Assembly: GCF_902813185.1 (NCBI RefSeq)
Contig: NZ_LR778301.1
Location: forward strand, 3,576,001 to 3,640,000
Reading direction: 5' to 3'
Source of the DNA: Denitratisoma oestradiolicum
Lineage (GTDB): Bacteria > Pseudomonadota > Gammaproteobacteria > Burkholderiales > Rhodocyclaceae
Length of the DNA stretch: 64,000 nucleotides
The notes below the pieces were generated by a model. The model did not search any database, was not told where the DNA came from, and saw only the letters and a list, made by a program, of their open reading frames with translations. Within the stretch, counting starts at the first letter, position 1. Each line of letters starts with the position of its first letter. Shown piece by piece: positions 54,674 through 64,000 of this stretch. The position numbers and the translations under genes were made by a program.

Positions 54674-55120
54674 ATGTCGCTGAAAGTACGCGTCACCGAG
54701 GATATGAAAACAGCCATGCGGGCCAAGGAAACTGCCCGACTGGGTGCCCTGCGCCTGTTGCTGGCCGCCATCAAGCAAAAAGAAGTGGATGAGCGGATCG
54801 AACTGGACGACGCCAGCGTGATTGCCGTGATCGAAAAAATGCTCAAGCAGCGCCGGGATTCCATCAATCAGTTCGAGGCCGCCGCCCGCCAGGACCTGGC
54901 CGATGCGGAAAAACTCGAGGTGGAGGTGCTCTCGGCCTATATGCCGGCCGGGCTGTCCGAGGAGGAACTGGCCACCATCGTTGCTGCCGCAGTGACCGAA
55001 TCCGGCGCCGCTTCTGCCGCCGACATGGGCAAGGTGATGGCTCTGGTCAAGCCCCGGGTGGCCGGGCGAGCGGACATGGGACTGGTTTCCAAACTGGTCA
55101 AGGGCCGGCTCGGCGCCTAA
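54674..55120 (+). CDS. yqeY: GatB/YqeY-domain protein
   Basis: A 148-residue helical protein homologous to the tail of the GatB amidotransferase subunit. It shows 'SLKVRVTEDMKTAMRAKETA', 'LGALRLLLAAIKQKEVDE' and 'ADMGKVMALVKPRVAGRADM'. It may bind tRNA; its function is not settled. The start at 54674 fits the family N-terminus; a start 57 bases upstream adds a Pro/Gly-rich stretch that overlaps the attenuator. Confidence 0.93.
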   Translation: MSLKVRVTEDMKTAMRAKETARLGALRLLLAAIKQKEVDERIELDDASVIAVIEKMLKQRRDSINQFEAAARQDLADAEKLEVEVLSAYMPAGLSEEELATIVAAAVTESGAASAADMGKVMALVKPRVAGRADMGLVSKLVKGRLGA

Positions 55121-55153
55121 CTTGAGAAGCCGGGAAACATCTACCGGCAACCC

Positions 55154-56905
55154 ATGATCCCTGAATCCTTCATCCAGGACTTGCTGGCCCGCGTCGATAT
55201 CGTCGGCGTGGTGGAGAGCTACGTGCCCCTGCGCAAGGCAGGAGCCAACTACTCGGCCTGTTGCCCCTTCCACAGCGAGAAGACGCCCTCCTTCACCGTC
55301 AGCCCCAGCAAACAGTTCTATCACTGCTTCGGCTGCGGCGCCCACGGCAGCGCCATCGGTTTTGTCATGCAGTACTCGGGCCTGGGTTTCATCGATGCGG
55401 TGGAGGAACTTGCCGGCCGCGCCGGCATGCAGGTACCGAGAGAAGCCTCATCCATTCGACGTGTCGAAGAGGTCGCCCGCAAGGCCCCCCTGACCGAACT
55501 GATGGCCCGTGCCATGAAGTTTTACCGGGACCAGCTCAAGGACTCCCCCAAGGCCATCGACTATCTCAAGGTGCGGGGCCTCACCGGCGAAATCGCCGCC
55601 CGCTTCGGTCTGGGCTATGCCCCGGACAACTGGCAAGGGCTGGAAAAGATATTCCCCAACTACAACGACGATGCCTTGGTCGAATGCGGCCTCATCATCG
55701 TCAACGAACAAGGCCGTCGCTACGACCGTTTCCGCGACCGCATCATGTTCCCCATCATCGACCCAAAGGGCAACGTCATCGGTTTTGGTGGGAGAGTCAT
55801 CGGGGCCGGCGAACCCAAATACCTCAACTCCCCGGAAACACCACTATTTCAGAAGGGCTATGAAGTTTACGGCCTACCTCAGGCGCGCAAGGCCATCCAC
55901 GGCGAAGACCGGGTGATCGTCGTGGAGGGCTATATGGACGTGGTGGGCCTGGCCCAGAGCGGCGTGGAGAACACTGTCGCCACCCTGGGCACCGCCGCCA
56001 CCGGCACCAACGTGCAGAAGCTGCTACGCCAGGCCAGCCGCGTGGTGTTCTGTTTCGACCGGGATGCCGCCGGCGACAAGGCCGCCTGGCGGGCCATGGA
56101 GGTCAGCCTGGAATTCCTGGTGGACAACAAGAGCGTGGAAATTCTGCAAATGTCCGGCAACCAGGACCCGGACGAATTCGTTCGCGAACACGGCCGCGAA
56201 GCCTTCATGGTCCAGCTCAACAACGCCACCAAGCTCAGCGAATTTCTCGTTCGCGGACTCAAGGAACGAACCAGGCCGTACACTGCCGAGGGCCGTGCCC
56301 AGTTGATTCACGAGGCCAAGCCCCTGTTACAGCGTATCGCCGCCCCCGTACTTCGGGTACAACTGACCAAGGCCATCGCCGAGCTGGCCCAGCTTTCCCA
56401 GGCCGAAGTGGAGGCCCAATGCGAACTCAAGCCCCTGGCCCGGAGCCGCTCTGCCCCCCTCCCCAGCCGCAGCCGAACCAGCCCCCGCTCCATCGAGCAC
56501 GCACTATTGGAGATCGTGCTGCAAAAACCTGAATGGTCCCTGCGCCTCCCTCTGGAGCTGATTTCCTCTGATCAGCCCGAAGGCGCCGCGATTCATGCCG
56601 TGGCCGACGCCATGGATCACGGGGAACTGGCAGCTGGCGGCGTGGGTCTCCTGTTGGAGTTATTTCGCGGCCACCCCCAGGAAGCTATCGTATCGACCCT
56701 GGCAGCCCAGTTAGCCGTGGAAGAACCCGACGTGACGGCCCTGGAATCCGTTCTCAATGACGCCCTTGCAAAACTGCGCCAGGTCGCCCTACGACGAGAA
56801 ATCGATGCCCTCACCACCCAGGCGCGCCAGGGCACCCTGGGGCCTGACGCAAGACAGCAACTAGCCGAGTTGCTGGCCCGCAAGGGTGGCGAGACCACTA
56901 AATAA
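55154..56905 (+). CDS. dnaG: DnaG, DNA primase
   Basis: Synthesises RNA primers for replication. The CHC2 zinc domain uses Cys37, His40, Cys58 and Cys61. The central RNA-polymerase core contains the TOPRIM segment 'RVIVVEGYMDVVGLAQ' and 'VFCFDRDAAGDKAAWRA'. The C-terminal DnaB-binding domain covers about residues 440-583. Length is 583 aa, normal. The last codons overlap a TATAAT at 56908-56913 that may drive extra rpoD transcription. Confidence 0.97.
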   Translation: MIPESFIQDLLARVDIVGVVESYVPLRKAGANYSACCPFHSEKTPSFTVSPSKQFYHCFGCGAHGSAIGFVMQYSGLGFIDAVEELAGRAGMQVPREASSIRRVEEVARKAPLTELMARAMKFYRDQLKDSPKAIDYLKVRGLTGEIAARFGLGYAPDNWQGLEKIFPNYNDDALVECGLIIVNEQGRRYDRFRDRIMFPIIDPKGNVIGFGGRVIGAGEPKYLNSPETPLFQKGYEVYGLPQARKAIHGEDRVIVVEGYMDVVGLAQSGVENTVATLGTAATGTNVQKLLRQASRVVFCFDRDAAGDKAAWRAMEVSLEFLVDNKSVEILQMSGNQDPDEFVREHGREAFMVQLNNATKLSEFLVRGLKERTRPYTAEGRAQLIHEAKPLLQRIAAPVLRVQLTKAIAELAQLSQAEVEAQCELKPLARSRSAPLPSRSRTSPRSIEHALLEIVLQKPEWSLRLPLELISSDQPEGAAIHAVADAMDHGELAAGGVGLLLELFRGHPQEAIVSTLAAQLAVEEPDVTALESVLNDALAKLRQVALRREIDALTTQARQGTLGPDARQQLAELLARKGGETTK

Positions 56906-56992
56906 TGTATAATTTCGCGCTTTTCCTGCGCTTTACCCTGAGTCTGCTCAGGGTATCCAGCGTAGCGTCGGGTGCCTGAACCGAGGATCGTC

Positions 56993-59113
<2,121 letters not shown>

Positions 59114-59122
59114 GTTTTTCGC

Positions 59123-59141
59123 CGCCTCCTCCTTGGAGGCG
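59123..59141 (+). other. Hairpin between rpoD and tRNA
   Basis: CGCCTCC / GGAGGCG stem with loop TCCTT, ending 2 bases before the tRNA. No T tail follows, so it is more likely a processing or pausing element than a terminator, and the tRNA may be co-transcribed with rpoD. Confidence 0.45.
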
Positions 59142-59143
59142 TC

Positions 59144-59220
59144 GGGCCTGTAGCTCAGTCGGTTAGAGCAGAGGACTCATAATCCTTTGGTCCTGGGTTC
59201 GAGTCCCAGCGGGCCCACCA
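59144..59220 (+). tRNA. tRNA-Ile2 (anticodon CAT, lysidine-modified)
   Basis: 77 nt with encoded CCA. The acceptor stem pairs GGGCCTG with CGGGCCC, giving C4-G69 and C5-G68, the TilS recognition pairs. The anticodon loop CTCATAA has CAT. Elongator tRNA-Met has different base pairs at those positions (U4-A69 and A5-U68 in E. coli), so isoleucine is preferred. Confidence 0.85.
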
Positions 59221-59226
59221 AACAAT

Positions 59227-59250
59227 CCCCCCAACCGTTCGGCTGGGGGG
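59227..59250 (+). terminator. Hairpin after tRNA-Ile2
   Basis: CCCCCCA / TGGGGGG with inner ACC-GTTC-GGC pairing forms a long stem 6 bases after the tRNA CCA. No T run follows, so it may act as a terminator with Rho or as a processing stop. Confidence 0.55.
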
Positions 59251-59304
59251 CATTCGCCGACTGCCATTAGGACACGATTCCAGTCCCTAAGGCTCACTAA
59301 GCCA

Positions 59305-60954
59305 TCAGCCTCGGTAGGTCGGGGCCTTGTGATAAAAGGCGAAGATATCGGCGATGCAATTGCGTTGTGCTGGTGTCGGGTTCTGGAACTCCAGACCACA
59401 CATTGGTTGCCCCGCTTCCTCCCGCTGCCAGCGGACATTTGCTTGCACCTCGAGTGGCGGTTGGCCTATGAAACTGTCAAGAGAGTCGGCCGGCATCTGT
59501 ATTTCCAGCTTGACTGGAAGGTCGACGCGCAAGGGCCGCGGCACGACCAGACGTACACCCGACAGGCTAAGGTCGGAAGCCAGCGCCTCTGTTCTTAGCG
59601 TTGGATTGTCGCCCTGGGTCACCATGACCAGCATACCGCGATCAATGCGTGGATCGCGGCGTTTCTCGCCGGAGGGCTTGTTGAGAGGAATCTCGGTCGA
59701 GCGCTGGAAGGTGAATCCTGCCATGATCGTACCCATCTGTTCGGTGACGCGATGCAAGTCGTTGCCGATGGCCGCCGTCGTTTCGACCTTGGTGGAGCTC
59801 TCGTTAAGGGTAGCGAACAAGCGCTCCAGGGTTGCCTGGAGGTGGGCCAACTGCTCCATCTGGCGCCGGCTCGCTTCAACGATAGCGTCATTGCCCTGGG
59901 CCGCCTCGGAAACCCCCGCTGCCATGGCCGACATGACGGTTGCCGTTTCGCCGGCTACGGTCTGACTGCCATTCACACGCGCTACGACGGTGCTCATGGT
60001 TTCGCGCAACTGGGACACCCGGCCGTTGATGGTCGAGACGATGCCGGTGACCTCGGCAGCCGACTGGGTGGTGCGCTCGGCCAGCTTGCGCACCTCGTCG
60101 GCAACGACAGCAAAACCACGCCCCTGCTCGCCAGCCCGCGCCGCCTCGATGGCGGCATTGAGGGCCAGGAGATTGGTCTGGTTGGCGATCTCCTTGATGG
60201 TGTCGATGATGCGCGTAATCTCCACAGCGGCAGTCGACAGGTCGGTCACCTCCTCGGAAACGCGGTGGACTTCGCCAACCGTGGCCTCCATTTCGACGAT
60301 ATTGCGTTTCACTGTACCGATACCCTCGTTGCCCTTGTCCCTCACTTCCCGGGTCAGCGCCGCTGCGGCACCTGCCTGTTCCTCGACGCTGCGGGCCACT
60401 TGTGTCAGCGCCTGGGCTTCGGCCACTACGGCGGCCGAACGCGTCTCCTCCTGACGGCTCACCTCGGCGGTCTCCTTGGCAATACTGGCAATCTGGAAGG
60501 CAGACTGGCCCATCTGTCTACCGCTATCCTCCACATCGCCGAGAATGTGGGAAAGTTTGCCGATGACATCGTTGAAGATGCGTTGCAGGACGCCCACCTC
60601 ATCATGGGCGGTAACGTGCACACCGCGGGTGAGGTCGCCCTGCTCCACCGCCTTCAGCGCCGTGCACAGATCAAGGATGGGTTTGAGGAACAGCTTCGCC
60701 ACCAAGCCGATCAACATGAATTGCAGCGCAAACTCGATGCCGGACTCCCACACCGAATTGAAATGATAGGCCTCCCGGTTTTCTATCATCGCCTGCAATG
60801 CAGCCGCCGGCGCGCCGTCCTGCCGCGCAAGGTCAATCATCTTCTGTAGTTCGTGGGAGGCGAGAATGCGGTTGTAGATGGTTGTCACCATTGTGACAAC
60901 GAAAAAACCGATCTGAAATTTCCATCGGATGCTCAGATTCATGAACCAATTCAT
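59305..60954 (-). CDS. Methyl-accepting chemotaxis protein with C-terminal PilZ domain
   Basis: A 549-residue membrane chemoreceptor. Transmembrane helices are near residues 12-30 and 74-92 with only a short periplasmic loop. HAMP follows at about 92-145. The signalling hairpin tip is '[20 protein letters not shown]' at 261-280. The C-terminal PilZ domain (about 428-545) has an intact c-di-GMP motif: R432-R433-D-P-R436 and D461-L-S-L-S-G466. This combination would let c-di-GMP directly modulate chemotactic output. The small sensor loop suggests sensing via membrane, internal signals or partners. Confidence 0.92.
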   Translation of the reverse strand: MNWFMNLSIRWKFQIGFFVVTMVTTIYNRILASHELQKMIDLARQDGAPAAALQAMIENREAYHFNSVWESGIEFALQFMLIGLVAKLFLKPILDLCTALKAVEQGDLTRGVHVTAHDEVGVLQRIFNDVIGKLSHILGDVEDSGRQMGQSAFQIASIAKETAEVSRQEETRSAAVVAEAQALTQVARSVEEQAGAAAALTREVRDKGNEGIGTVKRNIVEMEATVGEVHRVSEEVTDLSTAAVEITRIIDTIKEIANQTNLLALNAAIEAARAGEQGRGFAVVADEVRKLAERTTQSAAEVTGIVSTINGRVSQLRETMSTVVARVNGSQTVAGETATVMSAMAAGVSEAAQGNDAIVEASRRQMEQLAHLQATLERLFATLNESSTKVETTAAIGNDLHRVTEQMGTIMAGFTFQRSTEIPLNKPSGEKRRDPRIDRGMLVMVTQGDNPTLRTEALASDLSLSGVRLVVPRPLRVDLPVKLEIQMPADSLDSFIGQPPLEVQANVRWQREEAGQPMCGLEFQNPTPAQRNCIADIFAFYHKAPTYRG

Positions 60955-61018
60955 GGCGACCTTTCAGCGGATGACTCACGGATATGCAAACCGTCGAGTC
61001 GTTGTGCGAGTGCACATT

Positions 61019-61660
61019 CTACATGGCTGAAACGGCCGTTCGCGGCACAGCGCTGGCGCCGATGAGCGAGCGAATCTCCCGCGCTAGTGCCTCTGGCGCC
61101 AAAGGTTGAGGAAAACGGCTCCGCAGTCGTCCGGCCGGATCAATCAAGTACAGATCCGTTGAGTGATCGACGCTGTAATGCCTGGGGTCCTGACCGTCGT
61201 AACGGCGGTAAGCGGCGCCCAGGCCCCGAGCCAGTTGCTGCAATTGCGCCTCATCGCCGGTGATGCCCAAAAAGGCAGGATCGAAGGCGGCAACATAACG
61301 GGCCAGCATTGACGGCGGGTCCCGGCCCGGGTCCACGGACACGAGGACTACTTGCGGGAACTCGATACCGTCCCGCTCCCATTGCTCGCGCAAGGATTTC
61401 AGCAGGCTCAGGGTGGTTGGACAGATATCGGGACACTGGGTGTAACCAAAAGTCATCAGGGTCCAGTGCCCTTGTAGCTCCCCATTGCCGAACACTCCAC
61501 CCTGGTGCCGCAAGGAAAAAGTCGGTAGCCCCCCTGGCGGCAATGCTGAAGGCATAGGGGACGGAGCGGACCGATCCAGACTCCGCACCAGGATAAGAAC
61601 GCCGACCAGGCCCAGAGCCAGGCCGACGAGCATCAACCAGAACCCCGGGTTCCGCTTCAC
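61019..61660 (-). CDS. SCO1/SenC-family copper chaperone
   Basis: A 213-residue thioredoxin-like protein that helps assemble the CuA centre of cytochrome oxidase. It is anchored by an N-terminal transmembrane helix (residues 7-26). Copper ligands are Cys76 and Cys80 in 'QCPDICPTTL' and His166 in 'SVDHSTDLYL'. It lies 18 bp after ctaD on the same strand, so it is in the oxidase operon. The 'HWTLMTFGYTQCPDIC' block is typical. Confidence 0.94.
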   Translation of the reverse strand: MKRNPGFWLMLVGLALGLVGVLILVRSLDRSAPSPMPSALPPGGLPTFSLRHQGGVFGNGELQGHWTLMTFGYTQCPDICPTTLSLLKSLREQWERDGIEFPQVVLVSVDPGRDPPSMLARYVAAFDPAFLGITGDEAQLQQLARGLGAAYRRYDGQDPRHYSVDHSTDLYLIDPAGRLRSRFPQPLAPEALAREIRSLIGASAVPRTAVSAM

Positions 61661-61678
61661 TCCCCGGCACCCCCGGGC

Positions 61679-63250
61679 TCAGTCCCGCCGATAGGCGTAA
61701 GGATTCCAGTCCTCGCTCACCGAGGGTGGCGACGGCCAGTTGCCATGGGGCGGCGGCGAGACCGTGCTCCATTCCAGGGACGGAGAGCCCCAGGGATTGT
61801 CAGGGGCCTTCCGCCCCCGGGCGGCGCCGATGATCCAGTTAAGCACCGCGATCACGAAGCCCACGCCCAGGACCGCCGCACCCGCCGTCATCAGTTGATG
61901 AGCACCCTCGAACTGAGGAAAGTGGGAATAATCATAGTAGCGACGGGGCATGCCGGAAACGCCGATGTCCATCATGGTCCAGAACACCACATTGACGCCG
62001 ATGAAGGTCAGCCAGAAGCCCAGCTTGCCCCAGAACTCGTTGTACATGCGACCGGTGATCTTGGGGAACCAGTAATAGACACCGCCGAAGATGGCGAAGG
62101 TGCCGGCCACCGCCATCACGTAATGGAAATGCCCCACCACGTAGTAGGTGTCGGACAGGTGCAAGGTCAGGGAGGTCACCGCCAGGGGAATACCCGTGAG
62201 CCCTCCGATCAGGAACAGGAACACCACCCCCAGGGCGTAGAGCATGGGGGTTTCGAAGCTGATGGCCCCTTTGTAAAGGGTGCCCACCAGGCCGATGACC
62301 AGCAGGCCCACCGGCACCGAGATCATCAGGGTGGTGATCATCTGGCCGATGCGCAGCCAGTCGGCCATGCCTGACACATAGAGGTGATGCACCCACACCT
62401 CCCCGGAGAGCAGCACGATACCGCCGATGCCGCCATAGACCACCATCTTGTAGTTGAACACCTGGTTGCGGGCAAAGGTGGCGACGATCTCGTAGACCAC
62501 GCCGATGAAGGGCAGGAAAATCACATAGACCGCCGGGTGGGAATAGAACCAGAACAGGTTCTGATAGGTCAGCACGTCGCCTCCCCGGCTGGGGTCGAAG
62601 AAGTGGGTGCCCAGATATTTGTCGAAGCTGATCAGAGTCACGGCAGTGCCCAGCACCGGCACGAAGATCAGTTGCAGCACGAAGGCGCCCAGGGTGCACC
62701 AGACGAAGATGTTGAGCTTGCCCCAGGTCAGGCCTGGCGCCCGCATGTAGGCCACGGTGGTGAGGAAATTCACGCCGCCAATGATGGAGGCGAAGCCCAG
62801 GATCAGCACGGTGAAGGTATAGAGCGCCGTGTTGCCGGTGGTGAGGGTGGAATAGGGCGGATAGCCGGTCCACATGATGTCGGGCGGATCGGGCACGAAG
62901 AAGGTCAGCAGCGCCAGGATGATGCCCACATAGAACAGCCACACCGACAGGGCATTGACCCGGGGGAAGGCCACATCCTTGGCGCCGATCATCAGGGGAA
63001 TGCAGTAGTTGGCGAAGAATCCAGTCAGGGCCGGGATCTGGAAGCCCAGGATCATCATCGCGCCATGGCCATAGAGCCAGACGTTGTACTGGGTCGGGTT
63101 GCTGGTGATGGTGGGGCCAATGGTGGACAACTCTATCCGCATCAGCATTGCCAGAATGCCGGCCACGGCAAAGGCGGCCAGGGAGCCAATCAGGTAGAGC
63201 ACGCCGACCCGCTTGTGATCGGTGGTGAAGATCCATTCCTTCAGATTCAT
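61679..63250 (-). CDS. ctaD: CtaD, cytochrome c oxidase subunit I (aa3 type)
   Basis: Catalytic heme-copper oxidase subunit of 523 residues, with twelve transmembrane helices. The low-spin heme ligand is His62 in 'YGHGAMMILG'. The CuB His-Tyr pair is in 'YSHPAVYVIFLP', with 'VHHLYVSG' supplying two CuB histidines. The second heme region is 'VVGHFHYVMAVAG'. The start at 63250 (MNLKEWIFTT) is chosen over a longer frame. ctaC is upstream by 13 bp. ctaG and ctaE, which often follow, are not in the window. Confidence 0.97.
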   Translation of the reverse strand: MNLKEWIFTTDHKRVGVLYLIGSLAAFAVAGILAMLMRIELSTIGPTITSNPTQYNVWLYGHGAMMILGFQIPALTGFFANYCIPLMIGAKDVAFPRVNALSVWLFYVGIILALLTFFVPDPPDIMWTGYPPYSTLTTGNTALYTFTVLILGFASIIGGVNFLTTVAYMRAPGLTWGKLNIFVWCTLGAFVLQLIFVPVLGTAVTLISFDKYLGTHFFDPSRGGDVLTYQNLFWFYSHPAVYVIFLPFIGVVYEIVATFARNQVFNYKMVVYGGIGGIVLLSGEVWVHHLYVSGMADWLRIGQMITTLMISVPVGLLVIGLVGTLYKGAISFETPMLYALGVVFLFLIGGLTGIPLAVTSLTLHLSDTYYVVGHFHYVMAVAGTFAIFGGVYYWFPKITGRMYNEFWGKLGFWLTFIGVNVVFWTMMDIGVSGMPRRYYDYSHFPQFEGAHQLMTAGAAVLGVGFVIAVLNWIIGAARGRKAPDNPWGSPSLEWSTVSPPPHGNWPSPPSVSEDWNPYAYRRD

Positions 63251-63263
63251 TGCCGTTCTCTCC

Positions 63264-64000
63264 TTAACCCGCCGCGGCGGTATCGGCAGCACTGGCGGCT
63301 GCCTTGCTGGCGCCCATGCGGGCGGCTTCCTGCTCGTACCAGGTCTGGAATTCCGCTGGCGGCATCACGATCACCTGACCCACCATGTAGGAATGCATCA
63401 CCCCGCAATACTCGGCGCAGGTGATCAGATGCTTGCCCGGCTCCCGGGGATAGAACCAGAGATAGGTGACCCGGCCAGGCATGGAGTCCTCCTTCACCCG
63501 AAAATCCGGAATGAAGTGGCTATGCAGGGTATCCCGGCTGTGCATGCGCAGCATCACCGGTTTGCCTGCGGGTACCCGCAGGTCGTTCTGGGCCTTGACA
63601 CCGTTGGGATAGGTGTAGTCCCAACTGTACATGCCGGATTCCATTTCCACTTCCAGGCGATCCGCTGGCACTTGGCGGTAGGCATTCCATAGTTGCCAGC
63701 CATTGGCGGCAACGAACAGGTCATCCGAGAGAAAGACAAAAGTGGGAATCACCACCCAGGCCACCGCCGCCGCAGTGGACAACCGGGGTGAATGGCCGGT
63801 CTCGTTACCAGGGCGACGCCGGTACTTCCAGATGAAATAGGCGGTGAGCAGGGCGAAAGCGACGCCGATCACCGTGATGTCGATGATCACCTCACGCCAG
63901 AGATGATCCCAGCCTCGGGCCGGATCGATCAGGGTGCTCCCCCCCCCGCTTTCCTTGCTCCCATAGCCGGCCCATGCCGCGCCGGAAAACAGCAAGGCCG
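63264..64000 (-). CDS. ctaC: CtaC, cytochrome c oxidase subunit II (5' end outside window)
   Basis: CuA-containing subunit that receives electrons from cytochrome c. About 245 residues are visible. They begin inside a signal peptide (LLFSGAAWAGYG), so the true start lies beyond the right edge. Two transmembrane helices (about residues 35-55 and 75-92) precede the cupredoxin domain. CuA ligands are in 'CAEYCGVMHSYM' and 'HSHFIPDFRVK'. The C-terminal tail is Ala-rich. No cytochrome c domain is fused. Confidence 0.95.
   Translation of the reverse strand, partial: ALLFSGAAWAGYGSKESGGGSTLIDPARGWDHLWREVIIDITVIGVAFALLTAYFIWKYRRRPGNETGHSPRLSTAAAVAWVVIPTFVFLSDDLFVAANGWQLWNAYRQVPADRLEVEMESGMYSWDYTYPNGVKAQNDLRVPAGKPVMLRMHSRDTLHSHFIPDFRVKEDSMPGRVTYLWFYPREPGKHLITCAEYCGVMHSYMVGQVIVMPPAEFQTWYEQEAARMGASKAAASAADTAAAG

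Noticed and set aside
59144..59220. Reading the CAT-anticodon tRNA as elongator tRNA-Met
   Set aside because: C4-G69 and C5-G68 acceptor pairs are those recognised by the lysidine synthetase; Ile2 is the better call.

Overview
The window reads as chromosomal DNA of a high-GC, respiratory betaproteobacterium. Evidence for this is the tolB-pal-cpoB-queE-queC order, rpsU-yqeY-dnaG-rpoD followed by a CAU tRNA, yicC-gmk-rpoZ-spoT with a DUF3460 gene, and rph/rdgB/hemW. A three-subunit molybdenum hydroxylase resembling the steroid C25 dehydrogenases, a thiolase-like/DUF35 pair, paired acyl-CoA dehydrogenases and several ketosteroid-isomerase-fold proteins suggest a sterol- or terpenoid-degrading denitrifier of the Sterolibacterium type. 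That assignment is inference from gene content; no database was searched.

Layout. 1-5.8 kb: end of the Tol-Pal cluster, 7-deazaguanine genes (queE, queC), trmB, a secreted unknown, thiG/thiS. 5.8-10.3 kb: tRNA-Gly(CCC), an LLM oxidoreductase/TetR/NTF2-like operon, hsp20, a small XRE regulator and a PAS-GGDEF cyclase. 10.3-14.6 kb: argB, a HAD nucleotidase, hemB, a probable small RNA, engB and cytochrome c4. 14.8-22.9 kb: accessory catabolic block (SDR, quinone-type reductase, ThDP enzyme, Zn-dehydrogenase, secreted phosphoesterase, DUF35 and thiolase-like protein). 23-33 kb: the rph-rdgB-hemW unit, split between rdgB and hemW by about 7.5 kb that carries an AraC regulator, a tandem NTF2-like protein and the gamma-beta-alpha genes of a type II DMSO-reductase-family enzyme. 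33.1-38.3 kb: periplasmic nitrate reductase napDAGHB behind an FNR-type promoter. 38.3-44.3 kb: a PP2C phosphatase/Ser-Thr kinase pair, then yicC-gmk-rpoZ-spoT-DUF3460. 44.4-51.1 kb: second accessory catabolic block (AraC, DUF1214, sulfotransferase, SDR, two acyl-CoA dehydrogenases). 51.2-59.2 kb: folB, plsY, tsaD, two small proteins, rpsU-yqeY-dnaG-rpoD and tRNA-Ile2(CAU). 59.3-64 kb: a chemoreceptor with a PilZ domain, then sco, ctaD and the start of ctaC.

How the parts fit. The organism can respire oxygen (aa3-type oxidase, Sco, cytochrome c4) and nitrate (Nap under an anaerobic regulator). The water-dependent molybdenum hydroxylase would allow oxygen-independent hydroxylation of a hydrocarbon side chain, and the acyl-CoA dehydrogenase pair and thiolase-like/DUF35 pair are the kind of enzymes that shorten such a side chain afterwards.

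Most notable signals: (1) a four-hairpin, C-rich-loop RNA with anti-Shine-Dalgarno loops and a sigma-E-like promoter between hemB and engB; (2) insertion of the molybdenum hydroxylase island into rph-rdgB-hemW, with a MITE-like element at one edge; (3) a hairpin that pairs with the ribosome binding site of the SDR gene at 14.9 kb; (4) a ThDP enzyme with the HGGH motif of cyclic-dione hydrolases.
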